Below, in pieces: positions 1 through 4,947 of a DNA stretch of 11,571 nt. The translations under genes and the position numbers were made by a program. Positions within the stretch are counted from its first letter, which is position 1, and every line of letters starts with the position of its first letter. The notes beneath the pieces are model-generated. The model saw only the letters and a program-made list of their open reading frames with translations, was not told the DNA's origin and searched no databases. Origin of the DNA: Syntrophaceae bacterium UBA2188 (GTDB lineage: Bacteria; Desulfobacterota; BSN033; UBA1163); NCBI GenBank assembly GCA_002327985.1, contig DCVM01000156.1:1453-13023 (forward strand), in the 5' to 3' direction.

Positions 1-519
1 CTAGTGCAACAGATGCTCCAAATCTGGTTTCTATTGGAGGTCCGATATCACTTCCGGCCACATTGTGACTTAGGTGTGGTTGTTTCTCGACGTCGGACTT
101 TGCCCCGATTGCTCCAACTTCGACAGATAAAGGGCTATTTTTCTCTGTGATACTTGATGTAGGAGGAGTGAAGAGGGTTTCCTTTATAGGCTCCTCCTGG
201 GTTTCCACCATTGGTTCCTTTTCAACCTCCTTAACCGGTTCAAGGATCTCCGGATTTTGTATTTTAGCGTAGGAGGGCTCGATTGGCTTGATCATTTCTT
301 TGACTGGCTCAGGCCGGGGCTTTTTTATTGTTGCCATTTGTTTTTTCACAGGTTCGGGGGAACCTTTATATCCTCTATAGAAACAAATAATTCCATTTCT
401 TGAATCTGTGGTTTTACCACCACCGATACCGGTATGGATAAGATCACCATATGTATCAATATGGAAAGGATAAATTTTGACGGCCTCGCCGCTGATAGGA
501 TAGCCCACGGAGTTTTCAT
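1..519 (-). pseudogene. TonB-family energy transducer, N-terminal part, frameshifted, cut by window edge
   Basis: The ATG at 519 opens a short cytoplasmic N-terminus, then one hydrophobic anchor (FILSILIHMVILSIPVSVVV), then a long Pro/Glu/Lys-rich stretch. That layout fits TonB-family proteins, which span the inner membrane and periplasm to energise outer-membrane receptors. The frame stops at 346 (VPPNL then TGA). A different frame continues as EPVKKQMATIKKPRPEPVKE and stays open to base 1, ending near RFGASVAL. The switch is at a run of five C on the minus strand (356-360); one extra C would give VPPEPVKK and restore a single protein. The conserved C-terminal TonB domain would lie beyond the window. 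An upstream GTG at 549 lies inside a repeat and is an unlikely start. I cannot tell a real mutation from a homopolymer sequencing error. The family call rests on architecture and is moderately sure. Confidence 0.62.
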
Positions 520-539
520 GTTTCTCGTTGTTCCACCAT

Positions 540-671
540 AAAAAACCACGAAGGCCCCTGCTTTGACGGGATTTCAAACCTTCGTGGTCTAGGTTTCTTA
601 CGAACAAAAAACCACAAGGGACAGGCCTTCTGCCCCCAAACCTCCGGCGGGCTCTTGATCTCTTTATCTCC
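540..671. repeat. Tandem pair of 66-bp hairpin repeats, copy 1
   Basis: Two units begin with six A at 540 and 606, exactly 66 bp apart. In the first, ACCACGAAGG (545-554) pairs with CCTTCGTGGT (579-588), giving a 10-bp perfect stem around a 24-nt inner part. The second unit keeps the left arm in altered form (ACCACAAGGG, 611-620) and the inner motif ACAGGCCTTCTG (621-632). Its right arm is replaced by, or overlaps, selD codons. The same pair with the same 66-bp spacing recurs at 1606-1737. The hairpins could act as transcript ends or belong to a REP-like dispersed family. Confidence 0.8.
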
Positions 672-780
672 CAACGAGGCAGAAAAACTGGCGGCGGTTC
701 TCAAAGAAGAAGGGCACGTTTATTCCTTCATCGTAGGGGAAGTGGTAGAGGAACACCCCAGAAAGATTCACCTCCTTTGA
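631..780 (+). pseudogene. selD: 3' fragment of selD (selenide, water dikinase)
   Basis: About 49 codons remain, ending in TGA at 778-780. They open with CPQTSGGLLIS, which matches the DPQTSGGLL signature near the C-terminus of SelD (selenophosphate synthetase, which makes selenophosphate from selenide and ATP). The rest, including EAEKLAAVLKEEG and VGEVVEE, fits the SelD C-terminal helix and final strand. Everything upstream is missing: no ATP-binding region and no catalytic Cys/Sec-Lys segment. The sequence runs straight into a hairpin repeat at 606-632, so the stump has no start codon or promoter of its own. It is either a real deletion remnant or an assembly join through the repeat. The identification is confident because of the signature; the cause of truncation is unknown. 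Confidence 0.72.
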
Positions 781-856
781 TCTTTCCAGTTAGAATACTC
801 TTCCTTAGTAAAAAATTAACAAGAAGGGTTACTCTCTATTTTTCCTTTTACCACAC

Positions 857-1588
857 TTAAAAAGGCTGAGGGTTTGTGACTCTTTTCCACCAGCACATCT
901 TCACCTGGGCTGTATCCCTCATCCAGAGATGGCCGCCCTGAAGAACGATCTTCTCCTTCAAGGCCCGGATCTCGTCGGGTTGAAGGGTCCGCCCCTTTTT
1001 AAAGGTCCAGTGTTCTATTATCTCATTCAGATGATGATAGGCAAAGGAACATTCCGCCTCAGCATATTTTTTAAAGACCACCGTGTAGTTTTCATAACAC
1101 CATTTTACTTGAATCTCAGGGAGTCCAAGCTCCGTAACAAGAAACACATTCCTTGGGCTTGCCCTGAATATCTTTTCAAGCCCTTTTTCAAAACCCATGT
1201 CTGTCAGATGAAGCATATTGCATGCCAGAATGAGGTCATAGTCTAAAAACTCACGACAGGGAACTTCTTCCCATATCCGTTCATCCAGCGGAATCCAGTC
1301 CATCCCTCGCTGAATTGCTTCTTCATAAAATAGATTTCTCATTCCGATAGAGGGTTCAAGAGCCGTGACATGGCACCCCTTTTGACAGAGGGGAAATGAG
1401 AGAACGCCGTTTCCGGCGCCAATATCTAAAACCCTCCAACCTGGTTCAGTCATGGCCAGGAGAACCTCGATCATCCTTTGGTGATACTGGGTATGCTCCA
1501 TCCAGAGTTTGTACCATCTCGCATAACCATCCCAGAACTTAACCGCTGCCACCCGCTTACATAAGGCCTGTTCCATCGTCGGTCCCAT
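857..1588 (-). CDS. Class I SAM-dependent methyltransferase
   Basis: This 243-residue protein has a Rossmann-type methyltransferase core. The glycine-rich SAM loop is VLDIGAGNG (residues 53-61), the acidic residue at the end of strand 2 is the Glu in TALEPS (about residue 78), and LILACNMLHL matches the motif IV region. An N-terminal aromatic-rich segment (FWDGYARWYKLW) precedes the core, as in many small-molecule methyltransferases, but nothing fixes the substrate. I chose the ATG at 1586-1588 because GAGGAAA sits 7-8 bases upstream. The longer frame to 1669 reads through a hairpin repeat and would add 27 unlikely residues. The gene converges on the selD fragment and has hairpin repeats on both sides. 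The methyltransferase fold is certain; the role is unknown. Confidence 0.88.
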   Translation of the reverse strand: MGPTMEQALCKRVAAVKFWDGYARWYKLWMEHTQYHQRMIEVLLAMTEPGWRVLDIGAGNGVLSFPLCQKGCHVTALEPSIGMRNLFYEEAIQRGMDWIPLDERIWEEVPCREFLDYDLILACNMLHLTDMGFEKGLEKIFRASPRNVFLVTELGLPEIQVKWCYENYTVVFKKYAEAECSFAYHHLNEIIEHWTFKKGRTLQPDEIRALKEKIVLQGGHLWMRDTAQVKMCWWKRVTNPQPF

Positions 1589-1605
1589 CAAAACTTTCCT
1601 CAAAC

Positions 1606-1737
1606 AAAAAACCACGAAGGGTCCTGTTTCTACGGGACTTAAAACCTCCGTGGTTTTGATTTCCGTCAAATAAAAAAGCCACGAAAGACAGGCCTTCTGG
1701 CCCTCAACCTTCGTGGCTCTTCATCTGGGTCTTTTGT
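1606..1737. repeat. Tandem pair of 66-bp hairpin repeats, copy 2
   Basis: Units begin with six A at 1606 and 1672, again 66 bp apart. In the first, AAAACCACGAAGG (1608-1620) faces CCTCCGTGGTTTT (1645-1657), with an inner hairpin GTCCTGT-TTCT-ACGGGAC. In the second, GCCACGAA (1678-1685) pairs with TTCGTGGC (1710-1717) around GGCC-TTCT-GGCC. The inner TTCT loop and outer CCACGAAGG arms are shared with the copy at 540-671. The pair lies just upstream of the methyltransferase start. Confidence 0.82.
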
Positions 1738-1954
1738 AATCGATTTCAAATCTTTTGTCAAGAAAAATTTGTAGTTCTGTGTAACCGGTCAGTCTTTGTT
1801 CGCAAGTATTATGATCCAATAGGGATGTCGAAAAAAAACTGACAGCGGCAGCCTTGGCTTGACCCTTGAAGCATCAATCTCCTTTGCAAAAGACAGGGGA
1901 TCACTCATGATCGCGATGGGCACCCTTACCCAGGAAAATATTATAAATCCTTCC
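1738..1954. other. Spacer without a convincing gene
   Basis: A 62-codon frame on the minus strand (1789-1977) is open here, but it overlaps the toxin-antitoxin promoter, has no clear ribosome binding site and matches no family I recognise. I see no RNA gene or further repeat in this stretch. Confidence 0.4.
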
Positions 1955-1983
1955 TTGATATTCTTCTTGTGGTGCATTATAAT
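1955..1983 (+). promoter_or_regulatory. Sigma-70 promoter of the toxin-antitoxin operon
   Basis: TTGATA (1955-1960) and TATAAT (1978-1983) are separated by 17 bases, which is near consensus. The predicted start, near 1990, leaves a leader of about 20 bases. This holds a direct repeat GACAG-ACTA-GACAG (1987-2000), a candidate autoregulatory operator, and AGGAGG at 1999-2004. Confidence 0.82.
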
Positions 1984-2010
1984 CTGGACAGACTAGACAG
2001 GAGGATACCC

Positions 2011-2265
2011 ATGGCGCGTACGTGGCAGATCCAGGAGGCGAAGAATAAGTTGAGCGAAGTCGTGGATGAGGCCATTAAGCACGGTCCGCAGATTATCACC
2101 AAGCGTGGTGTGGAAACCGTCATTGTGCTTTCTTACACGGAATATCGGAAAGTGATGTTGAACCAGAAAAGACTATCCGATTTCTTCCGTGAGTCTCCGT
2201 TAGCTGAAGTTGGCCTTGACCTTAAACGGGACGAGAATGGTCCGAGGGAAAATATTGCCCTATGA
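2011..2265 (+). CDS. Type II antitoxin, Phd/YefM family
   Basis: This 84-residue protein opens with WQIQEAKNKLSEVVDEA and continues ITKRGVETVIVLSYTEY. This is the Phd/YefM fold: an N-terminal dimerising DNA-binding part (about residues 1-55) and a C-terminal tail that wraps the toxin. Antitoxins of this type block the cognate toxin and repress their own promoter. The ATG at 2011 is preceded by AGGAGG with 6-base spacing; the frame also opens upstream at 1969, but that start would lie upstream of the predicted transcription start. The stop overlaps the toxin start (ATGA, 2262-2265), so the two are translationally coupled. The family is clear; repression of the upstream promoter is inferred from the family. 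Confidence 0.9.
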   Translation: MARTWQIQEAKNKLSEVVDEAIKHGPQIITKRGVETVIVLSYTEYRKVMLNQKRLSDFFRESPLAEVGLDLKRDENGPRENIAL

Positions 2266-2687
2266 ACTACTTGCTCGACACCAATGTTATCTCCGAGCTG
2301 ATTTTGAAACGACCGAACAAGAAAGTGGTGGAATGGATTGATCGTCTTGACCCCAACACGATTTACCTAAGCGTCATCACGATTGGCGAGATAAGGAAAG
2401 GGATGGAGAAGCTTCCCCCTTCGAAAAGAAAAGACAGGGTCAAAGAATGGCTTGAAGGAGATTTGTTGATCCGGTTCCAGGGAAGAATTCTTGAGATTAC
2501 GACAGAGGTGATGCTGATCTGGGGGGAACTAACCGGAAGGTTGGAAAAGGCAGGCCGGCCGATCAAAGCTATTGACTCATTGGTCGCCGCGATCGCACTT
2601 CAGAGGAATTATCGCCTGGTTACAAGAAATGACCAGGATTTTCAGGGTACAGGAGTGACGATTTTTAATCCCTGGAAAGAAATATAA
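2262..2687 (+). CDS. vapC: PIN-domain ribonuclease toxin, VapC/FitB-like
   Basis: This 141-residue PIN-domain protein belongs to a family of magnesium-dependent ribonucleases that cut tRNA or other RNA when the antitoxin is degraded. The acidic active site is visible: Asp6 in LLDTNVISEL, Glu43 in TIGEIRKG, Asp105 in AIDSLVAAIA and Asp124 in LVTRNDQDF. The C-terminal end, IFNPW, is typical of the FitB-like branch. Length is normal and no catalytic residue is missing, so the toxin should be intact. It overlaps the antitoxin by four bases. No strong terminator follows before the convergent gene ending at 2721. The RNA target cannot be read from sequence. Confidence 0.93.
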   Translation: MNYLLDTNVISELILKRPNKKVVEWIDRLDPNTIYLSVITIGEIRKGMEKLPPSKRKDRVKEWLEGDLLIRFQGRILEITTEVMLIWGELTGRLEKAGRPIKAIDSLVAAIALQRNYRLVTRNDQDFQGTGVTIFNPWKEI

Positions 2688-2720
2688 TACGTTAAAAATA
2701 ATTCCTTCCAAGACACTTTT

Positions 2721-2888
2721 TTAGCCGTAGTTGGCGTAGATGGCAAGGAGACCATGAAGGGCAGCACTGAAGACCAGGACACTCCCGGTTTTCTTATGGA
2801 CCCCAAAAGGAACCTTGATCCATCGAAGCCCCGAACTGATTTGAAATAGGATTAAAAGCATGTTCAAGATACCCAGTATCAGAATCAT
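2721..2888 (-). CDS. Two-helix membrane miniprotein, possible haem-binding cytochrome b-like
   Basis: This 55-residue protein has two hydrophobic helices (about residues 1-20 and 35-52) joined by a basic turn, LRWIKVPFGVHKK. His31 and His45 sit at the two ends of the second helix segment (VHKKTGSVLVFSAALHG). The pattern recalls cytochrome b561/DUF4405-type helices that ligate haem b, but this is inference; at this size it would have to oligomerise. I chose the ATG at 2888 because GGAGG lies 7 bases upstream; the ATG at 2906 is six codons earlier with weaker spacing. It starts 58 bases after the exported superoxide-reductase-like gene on the same strand, so the two probably share a transcript. 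I do not recognise a named family. Confidence 0.6.
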   Translation of the reverse strand: MILILGILNMLLILFQISSGLRWIKVPFGVHKKTGSVLVFSAALHGLLAIYANYG

Positions 2889-2946
2889 TGGGATGCCTCC
2901 GACCATTATTTTTCATTCTTCGATTTTTATTTCATCAAGCACATGA

Positions 2947-3321
2947 TCACTTCACGCTAATCCTGTGTGTTGCGGGGCCTCGACCGCCATATTTATTACA
3001 ACTGGCCTCCGCGACGACCTCCGTATCCTCCATCACTTTTATCTTGATCTCCTTGGTAAATTGCGCTGCTTCAGGTCGCTTGTCTTGGGTATACTCCCAG
3101 CGGGCAATCTCATTTTTATTTCCGCTTACCTTTACCCACTCTGTGTAATGAGACGAACTATTGGCATTGTGCGTCACAGTGATACGGAGAGTGACTTCTT
3201 TCCCTTTCTCGACCTGAGTGGGCCCTTCGATCGAAACCACTGACTTGTCGGCTAATGCAGGACCGATCTGAACGAATAGAACTGTAAGGATCAACATTCC
3301 CAAAGCGATTGATTTCTTCAT
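2947..3321 (-). CDS. Exported desulfoferrodoxin/superoxide-reductase-like protein with altered metal site
   Basis: This 124-residue protein has an N-terminal signal peptide with likely cleavage after PALA (residue 24). The mature part resembles the superoxide reductase (neelaredoxin) domain: KGKEVTLRITVTH, HYTEW and the C-terminal ASCN. Classical enzymes hold iron with four His and one Cys. Here His51, His58 and Cys108 fit three of these. The His that normally follows Cys (C-N-x-H) is Tyr111, and the N-terminal lysine/histidine loop is absent. It may bind metal differently, or serve in binding or electron transfer rather than superoxide reduction. AGGAGG 8 bases before the ATG at 3321 fixes the start; the longer frame to 3381 is rejected. 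Its neighbours are a small membrane protein and a PerR-type regulator. Confidence 0.75.
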   Translation of the reverse strand: MKKSIALGMLILTVLFVQIGPALADKSVVSIEGPTQVEKGKEVTLRITVTHNANSSSHYTEWVKVSGNKNEIARWEYTQDKRPEAAQFTKEIKIKVMEDTEVVAEASCNKYGGRGPATHRISVK

Positions 3322-3404
3322 CTTTTTGCCTCCTAATTTTTTATGACAGGGATGACACCCTAGAACCATGAAAATGGTCAATAGGTTACGGTGAGGGATA
3401 GGAG

Positions 3405-3495
3405 GCCCGTATCGGCTAACGTCATTCGGTTATGGGTGTCGATAAACATCAATTTTAATTTTCAGATACGGGCATCTTAACCGTTGCCGTTAGAC
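3405..3495 (-). other. attC-like inverted repeat (possible integron recombination site)
   Basis: GGCTAAC (3414-3420) faces GTTAGAC (3489-3495), and CGGTTA (3427-3432) faces TAACCG (3478-3483). The two paired blocks are separated by unpaired 5- and 4-base spacers. This matches the R''/L''...L'/R' plan of integron attC sites, with GTTAGAC fitting GTTRRRY. The opposite box misses RYYYAAC by one base. The apex is about 45 bases and weakly folded. A second 9-bp perfect pair, GCCCGTATC (3405-3413) with GATACGGGC (3465-3473), could form a competing fold. Extra bases in one L box suggest minus orientation, placing it after the DUF5661-like gene. No integrase or second site is visible. Confidence 0.4.
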
Positions 3496-3510
3496 GAGAC
3501 CCTTATCTTG

Positions 3511-3948
3511 CTACCTGATTTGGCCTGCCTCCGCCTTGGCTAAAGTAATCTTTGCCTCGGCGAGTTTCTTATATTCTTTTCGAATTTTCATTATATTTCC
3601 GGCCGCCACGGCTTTTAAAAGATCTCCTTCGAGTTCAGCCACATCGAGCAGTTTGTAATAGTCAAGCGACTCTTTGAGGTGGGCGAGCACAATCATTCCG
3701 GTCAGGATGGGGTGGTTGTTTGTTACATTGGCATCTTTAAATCGAATCCCATGTTCGAGTTCCACCTCCAATCCTTTTCGGAATTCTTCAGGATCGATTT
3801 TCATCTTCTCCTTGTTCACCTCTGCAAGAATAATCTTCGCCTCCTTCGGAAGAACCTTGGCTGTCTCTAATTTTGTCCAATCCCTGAGTTTCAGGCTTTT
3901 GCAAACCTTTCTCACCTCTTCTTTTGTTATATACTCTGGTAGTCTCAT
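3511..3948 (-). CDS. DUF5661-like protein
   Basis: This 145-residue soluble protein has no signal peptide. The central region holds the signature FRKGLEVELEHG, then NVTNNHPILTG, then IVLAHLKESLDYYKLL. I associate this with DUF5661, a family of unknown function often about this size. The conserved His in ELEHG and LAHL and the DYY motif suggest a small-molecule or metal site, but no reaction is known. The C-terminal 35 residues form a Lys/Ala/Glu-rich helix. GGAG 9 bases before the ATG at 3948 supports the start. About 300 bases upstream is a promoter with a PerR-like operator, so it may be peroxide- or iron-responsive. An attC-like repeat follows directly. Confidence 0.8.
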   Translation of the reverse strand: MRLPEYITKEEVRKVCKSLKLRDWTKLETAKVLPKEAKIILAEVNKEKMKIDPEEFRKGLEVELEHGIRFKDANVTNNHPILTGMIVLAHLKESLDYYKLLDVAELEGDLLKAVAAGNIMKIRKEYKKLAEAKITLAKAEAGQIR

Positions 3949-4248
3949 AAAATCTCCTTTCGTGTCTTTACGTATTGTCAAAAATTCATAGCTAAAATTT
4001 ATGTAACCCTTAAAAATTTAAGCTCTTATCCTAAACTTTCTTTTCTCCCCCCTATATCTTTCTTTTATGGAGTAAAAAAGTCACCACAGATTACGCCCTA
4101 CTAAATTTCCTAATCATAAGTTTTCATATTTTTCATAAAACTTTTGACAGTATCGACTTTTTTAATAGAATGCTTGCCCAGCCTCTCTCAATGACTCCTT
4201 TCCTCTACCACCTCCTTTCAAAGTTGATTGATAACAATTCATTACTAA
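3949..4248 (-). other. AT-rich leader with a vestigial translation start
   Basis: Reading leftward from the promoter at 4249-4276, the first transcribed region has two Shine-Dalgarno-like purine runs, AAAGGAGGTGG and GGAAAGGAG, near 4219-4194. They lead only to short frames of about 7-9 codons. Further on lies a small palindrome, CTTAAA-AA-TTTAAG (4009-4022). A gene may once have started here, or the leader may regulate the DUF5661-like gene. No known riboswitch is recognised. Confidence 0.4.
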
Positions 4249-4276
4249 ATAGTAAAAATTACTATATAAATATCAA
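4249..4276 (-). promoter_or_regulatory. Leftward promoter with PerR/Fur-like operator
   Basis: On the minus strand TTGATA (4276-4271) and TACTAT (4254-4249) are 16 bases apart. A perfect 7-3-7 palindrome, ATAGTAA-AAA-TTACTAT (4249-4265), covers the -10 and spacer. An extra half-site (TTACTA, 4242-4247) forms a second palindrome with the same TAGTAA. The core TAGTAA-N3-TTACTA also occurs in the promoter of the adjacent regulator. Bound repressor would block polymerase. The likely targets are the DUF5661-like gene and perhaps the superoxide-reductase-like pair. Confidence 0.68.
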
Positions 4277-4285
4277 AAAAATTAA

Positions 4286-4747
4286 TTATCTTTTATCGAT
4301 TCGTTTCCTTTGACAAACTTTGCAGAGGCCCCTAAGCTCCACATGAACGGAATTTACCTTTCCGATTGCCGTCAGGTCGCCCGGAACCCGAAAGTCATTC
4401 CATTCCTCGTTATAAAAATCTCCCATGAAGCCACATTCGGTGCAGACAAAATGGTGATGGTGATTGGGGTTTGCATCAAACCGCGTTTTTTCACCGAGAG
4501 ATCCCACGCGCGAGATGAGCCCCTTTTTTTCGAGCAACCGAATGGTCCGGTAAACTGTATCCAGTGAAATCGTGGGGATCCGCTTGCGCACCCGGGTATA
4601 AACCGTCTCCGCGTCAGGATGCTCATCTGTACTTGCAAGCTCACGGTAGACCTCGGTGCGTTGGTGTGTTACCTTAACCCCATAACGTCGGCAGACCCCG
4701 GAGAAACCATTAATTCGCTTTCCAATCTCTTTGGTTTCGATTTTCAT
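4286..4747 (-). CDS. perR: Fur-family transcriptional regulator, PerR-like
   Basis: This 153-residue protein has a winged-helix DNA-binding half (about 15-85, with VKVTHQRTEVYRELA and TISLDTVYRTIRLLE) and a dimerisation/metal half. Two CxxC pairs, Cys102/105 and Cys142/145, form the structural zinc site. His43, Asp91 (RFDAN), His97, His99 and Asp110 fit the PerR regulatory site, whose bound iron senses peroxide by His oxidation. Asp at position 91 favours PerR over Fur. The ATG at 4747 lacks a strong ribosome binding site. The gene has its own promoter with the TAGTAA-N3-TTACTA box, so negative autoregulation is likely. It is read in the same direction as the leftward redox genes. The Fur family is certain; the PerR subgroup is likely. 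Confidence 0.9.
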   Translation of the reverse strand: MKIETKEIGKRINGFSGVCRRYGVKVTHQRTEVYRELASTDEHPDAETVYTRVRKRIPTISLDTVYRTIRLLEKKGLISRVGSLGEKTRFDANPNHHHHFVCTECGFMGDFYNEEWNDFRVPGDLTAIGKVNSVHVELRGLCKVCQRKRIDKR

Positions 4748-4759
4748 GAAAGAACCAAA

Positions 4760-4809
4760 TAGTAACGATTACTAACAAATAATCTTACCATATTTAAATG
4801 ATAATGCAA
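4760..4809 (-). promoter_or_regulatory. perR promoter and autoregulatory operator
   Basis: On the minus strand TTGCAT (4809-4804) and TAAGAT (4787-4782) are 16 bases apart. Just downstream, over the expected transcription start, lies TAGTAA-CGA-TTACTA (4760-4774), a perfect 6-3-6 palindrome. It has the same arms and spacing as the operator at 4249-4265. Confidence 0.7.
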
Positions 4810-4905
4810 GCCTTTTGTCGAAATTATTTTCTACCAACGATTTTCCATCGTTCATACTTCACCGAATCAAAACTTTTTCCCCTCCCGATAAGAATTACGC
4901 GGAAT

Positions 4906-4947
4906 CGACTTTACTCATGAGTAAAATCGTGTTATAGATATTTTACT
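4906..4947 (+). promoter_or_regulatory. Operator-like palindrome array before the ATPase
   Basis: TTTACTCATGAGTAAA (4910-4925) is a perfect 16-bp palindrome; with CGA/TCG flanks it extends over 24 bp with one mismatch (4906-4929). The arm AGTAAAAT (4920-4927) also pairs with ATTTTACT (4940-4947), which abuts the start codon. Three half-sites of ACT/AGT type therefore sit in 40 bases. The half-site TTTTACTA is also present in the operator at 4249-4265. The regulator could be the neighbouring Fur-family protein or the ATPase itself. Confidence 0.55.

Noticed and set aside
346..360. Programmed ribosomal frameshift in the TonB-like gene
   Set aside because: The run does not form a proper -1 slippery heptamer in the zero frame; a simple one-base deletion explains the data.
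540..671. CRISPR-like array
   Set aside because: There are only two 66-bp units per site, no constant short repeat with unique spacers, and the units are hairpins.
516..704. 62-codon minus frame across the first repeat pair
   Set aside because: It is a translation of hairpin repeats and the antisense of the selD fragment, not a gene.
929..1246. 105-codon plus frame inside the methyltransferase
   Set aside because: It is antisense to a gene with clear SAM-binding motifs and has no motif of its own.
1789..1977. 62-codon minus frame beside the toxin-antitoxin promoter
   Set aside because: It has no ribosome binding site, overlaps the near-consensus promoter and shows no recognisable family; at most it is a decayed fragment.
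2690..2720. Second attC-like site after the toxin gene
   Set aside because: CGTTAAAA is present but no paired RYYYAAC box or L boxes are found.
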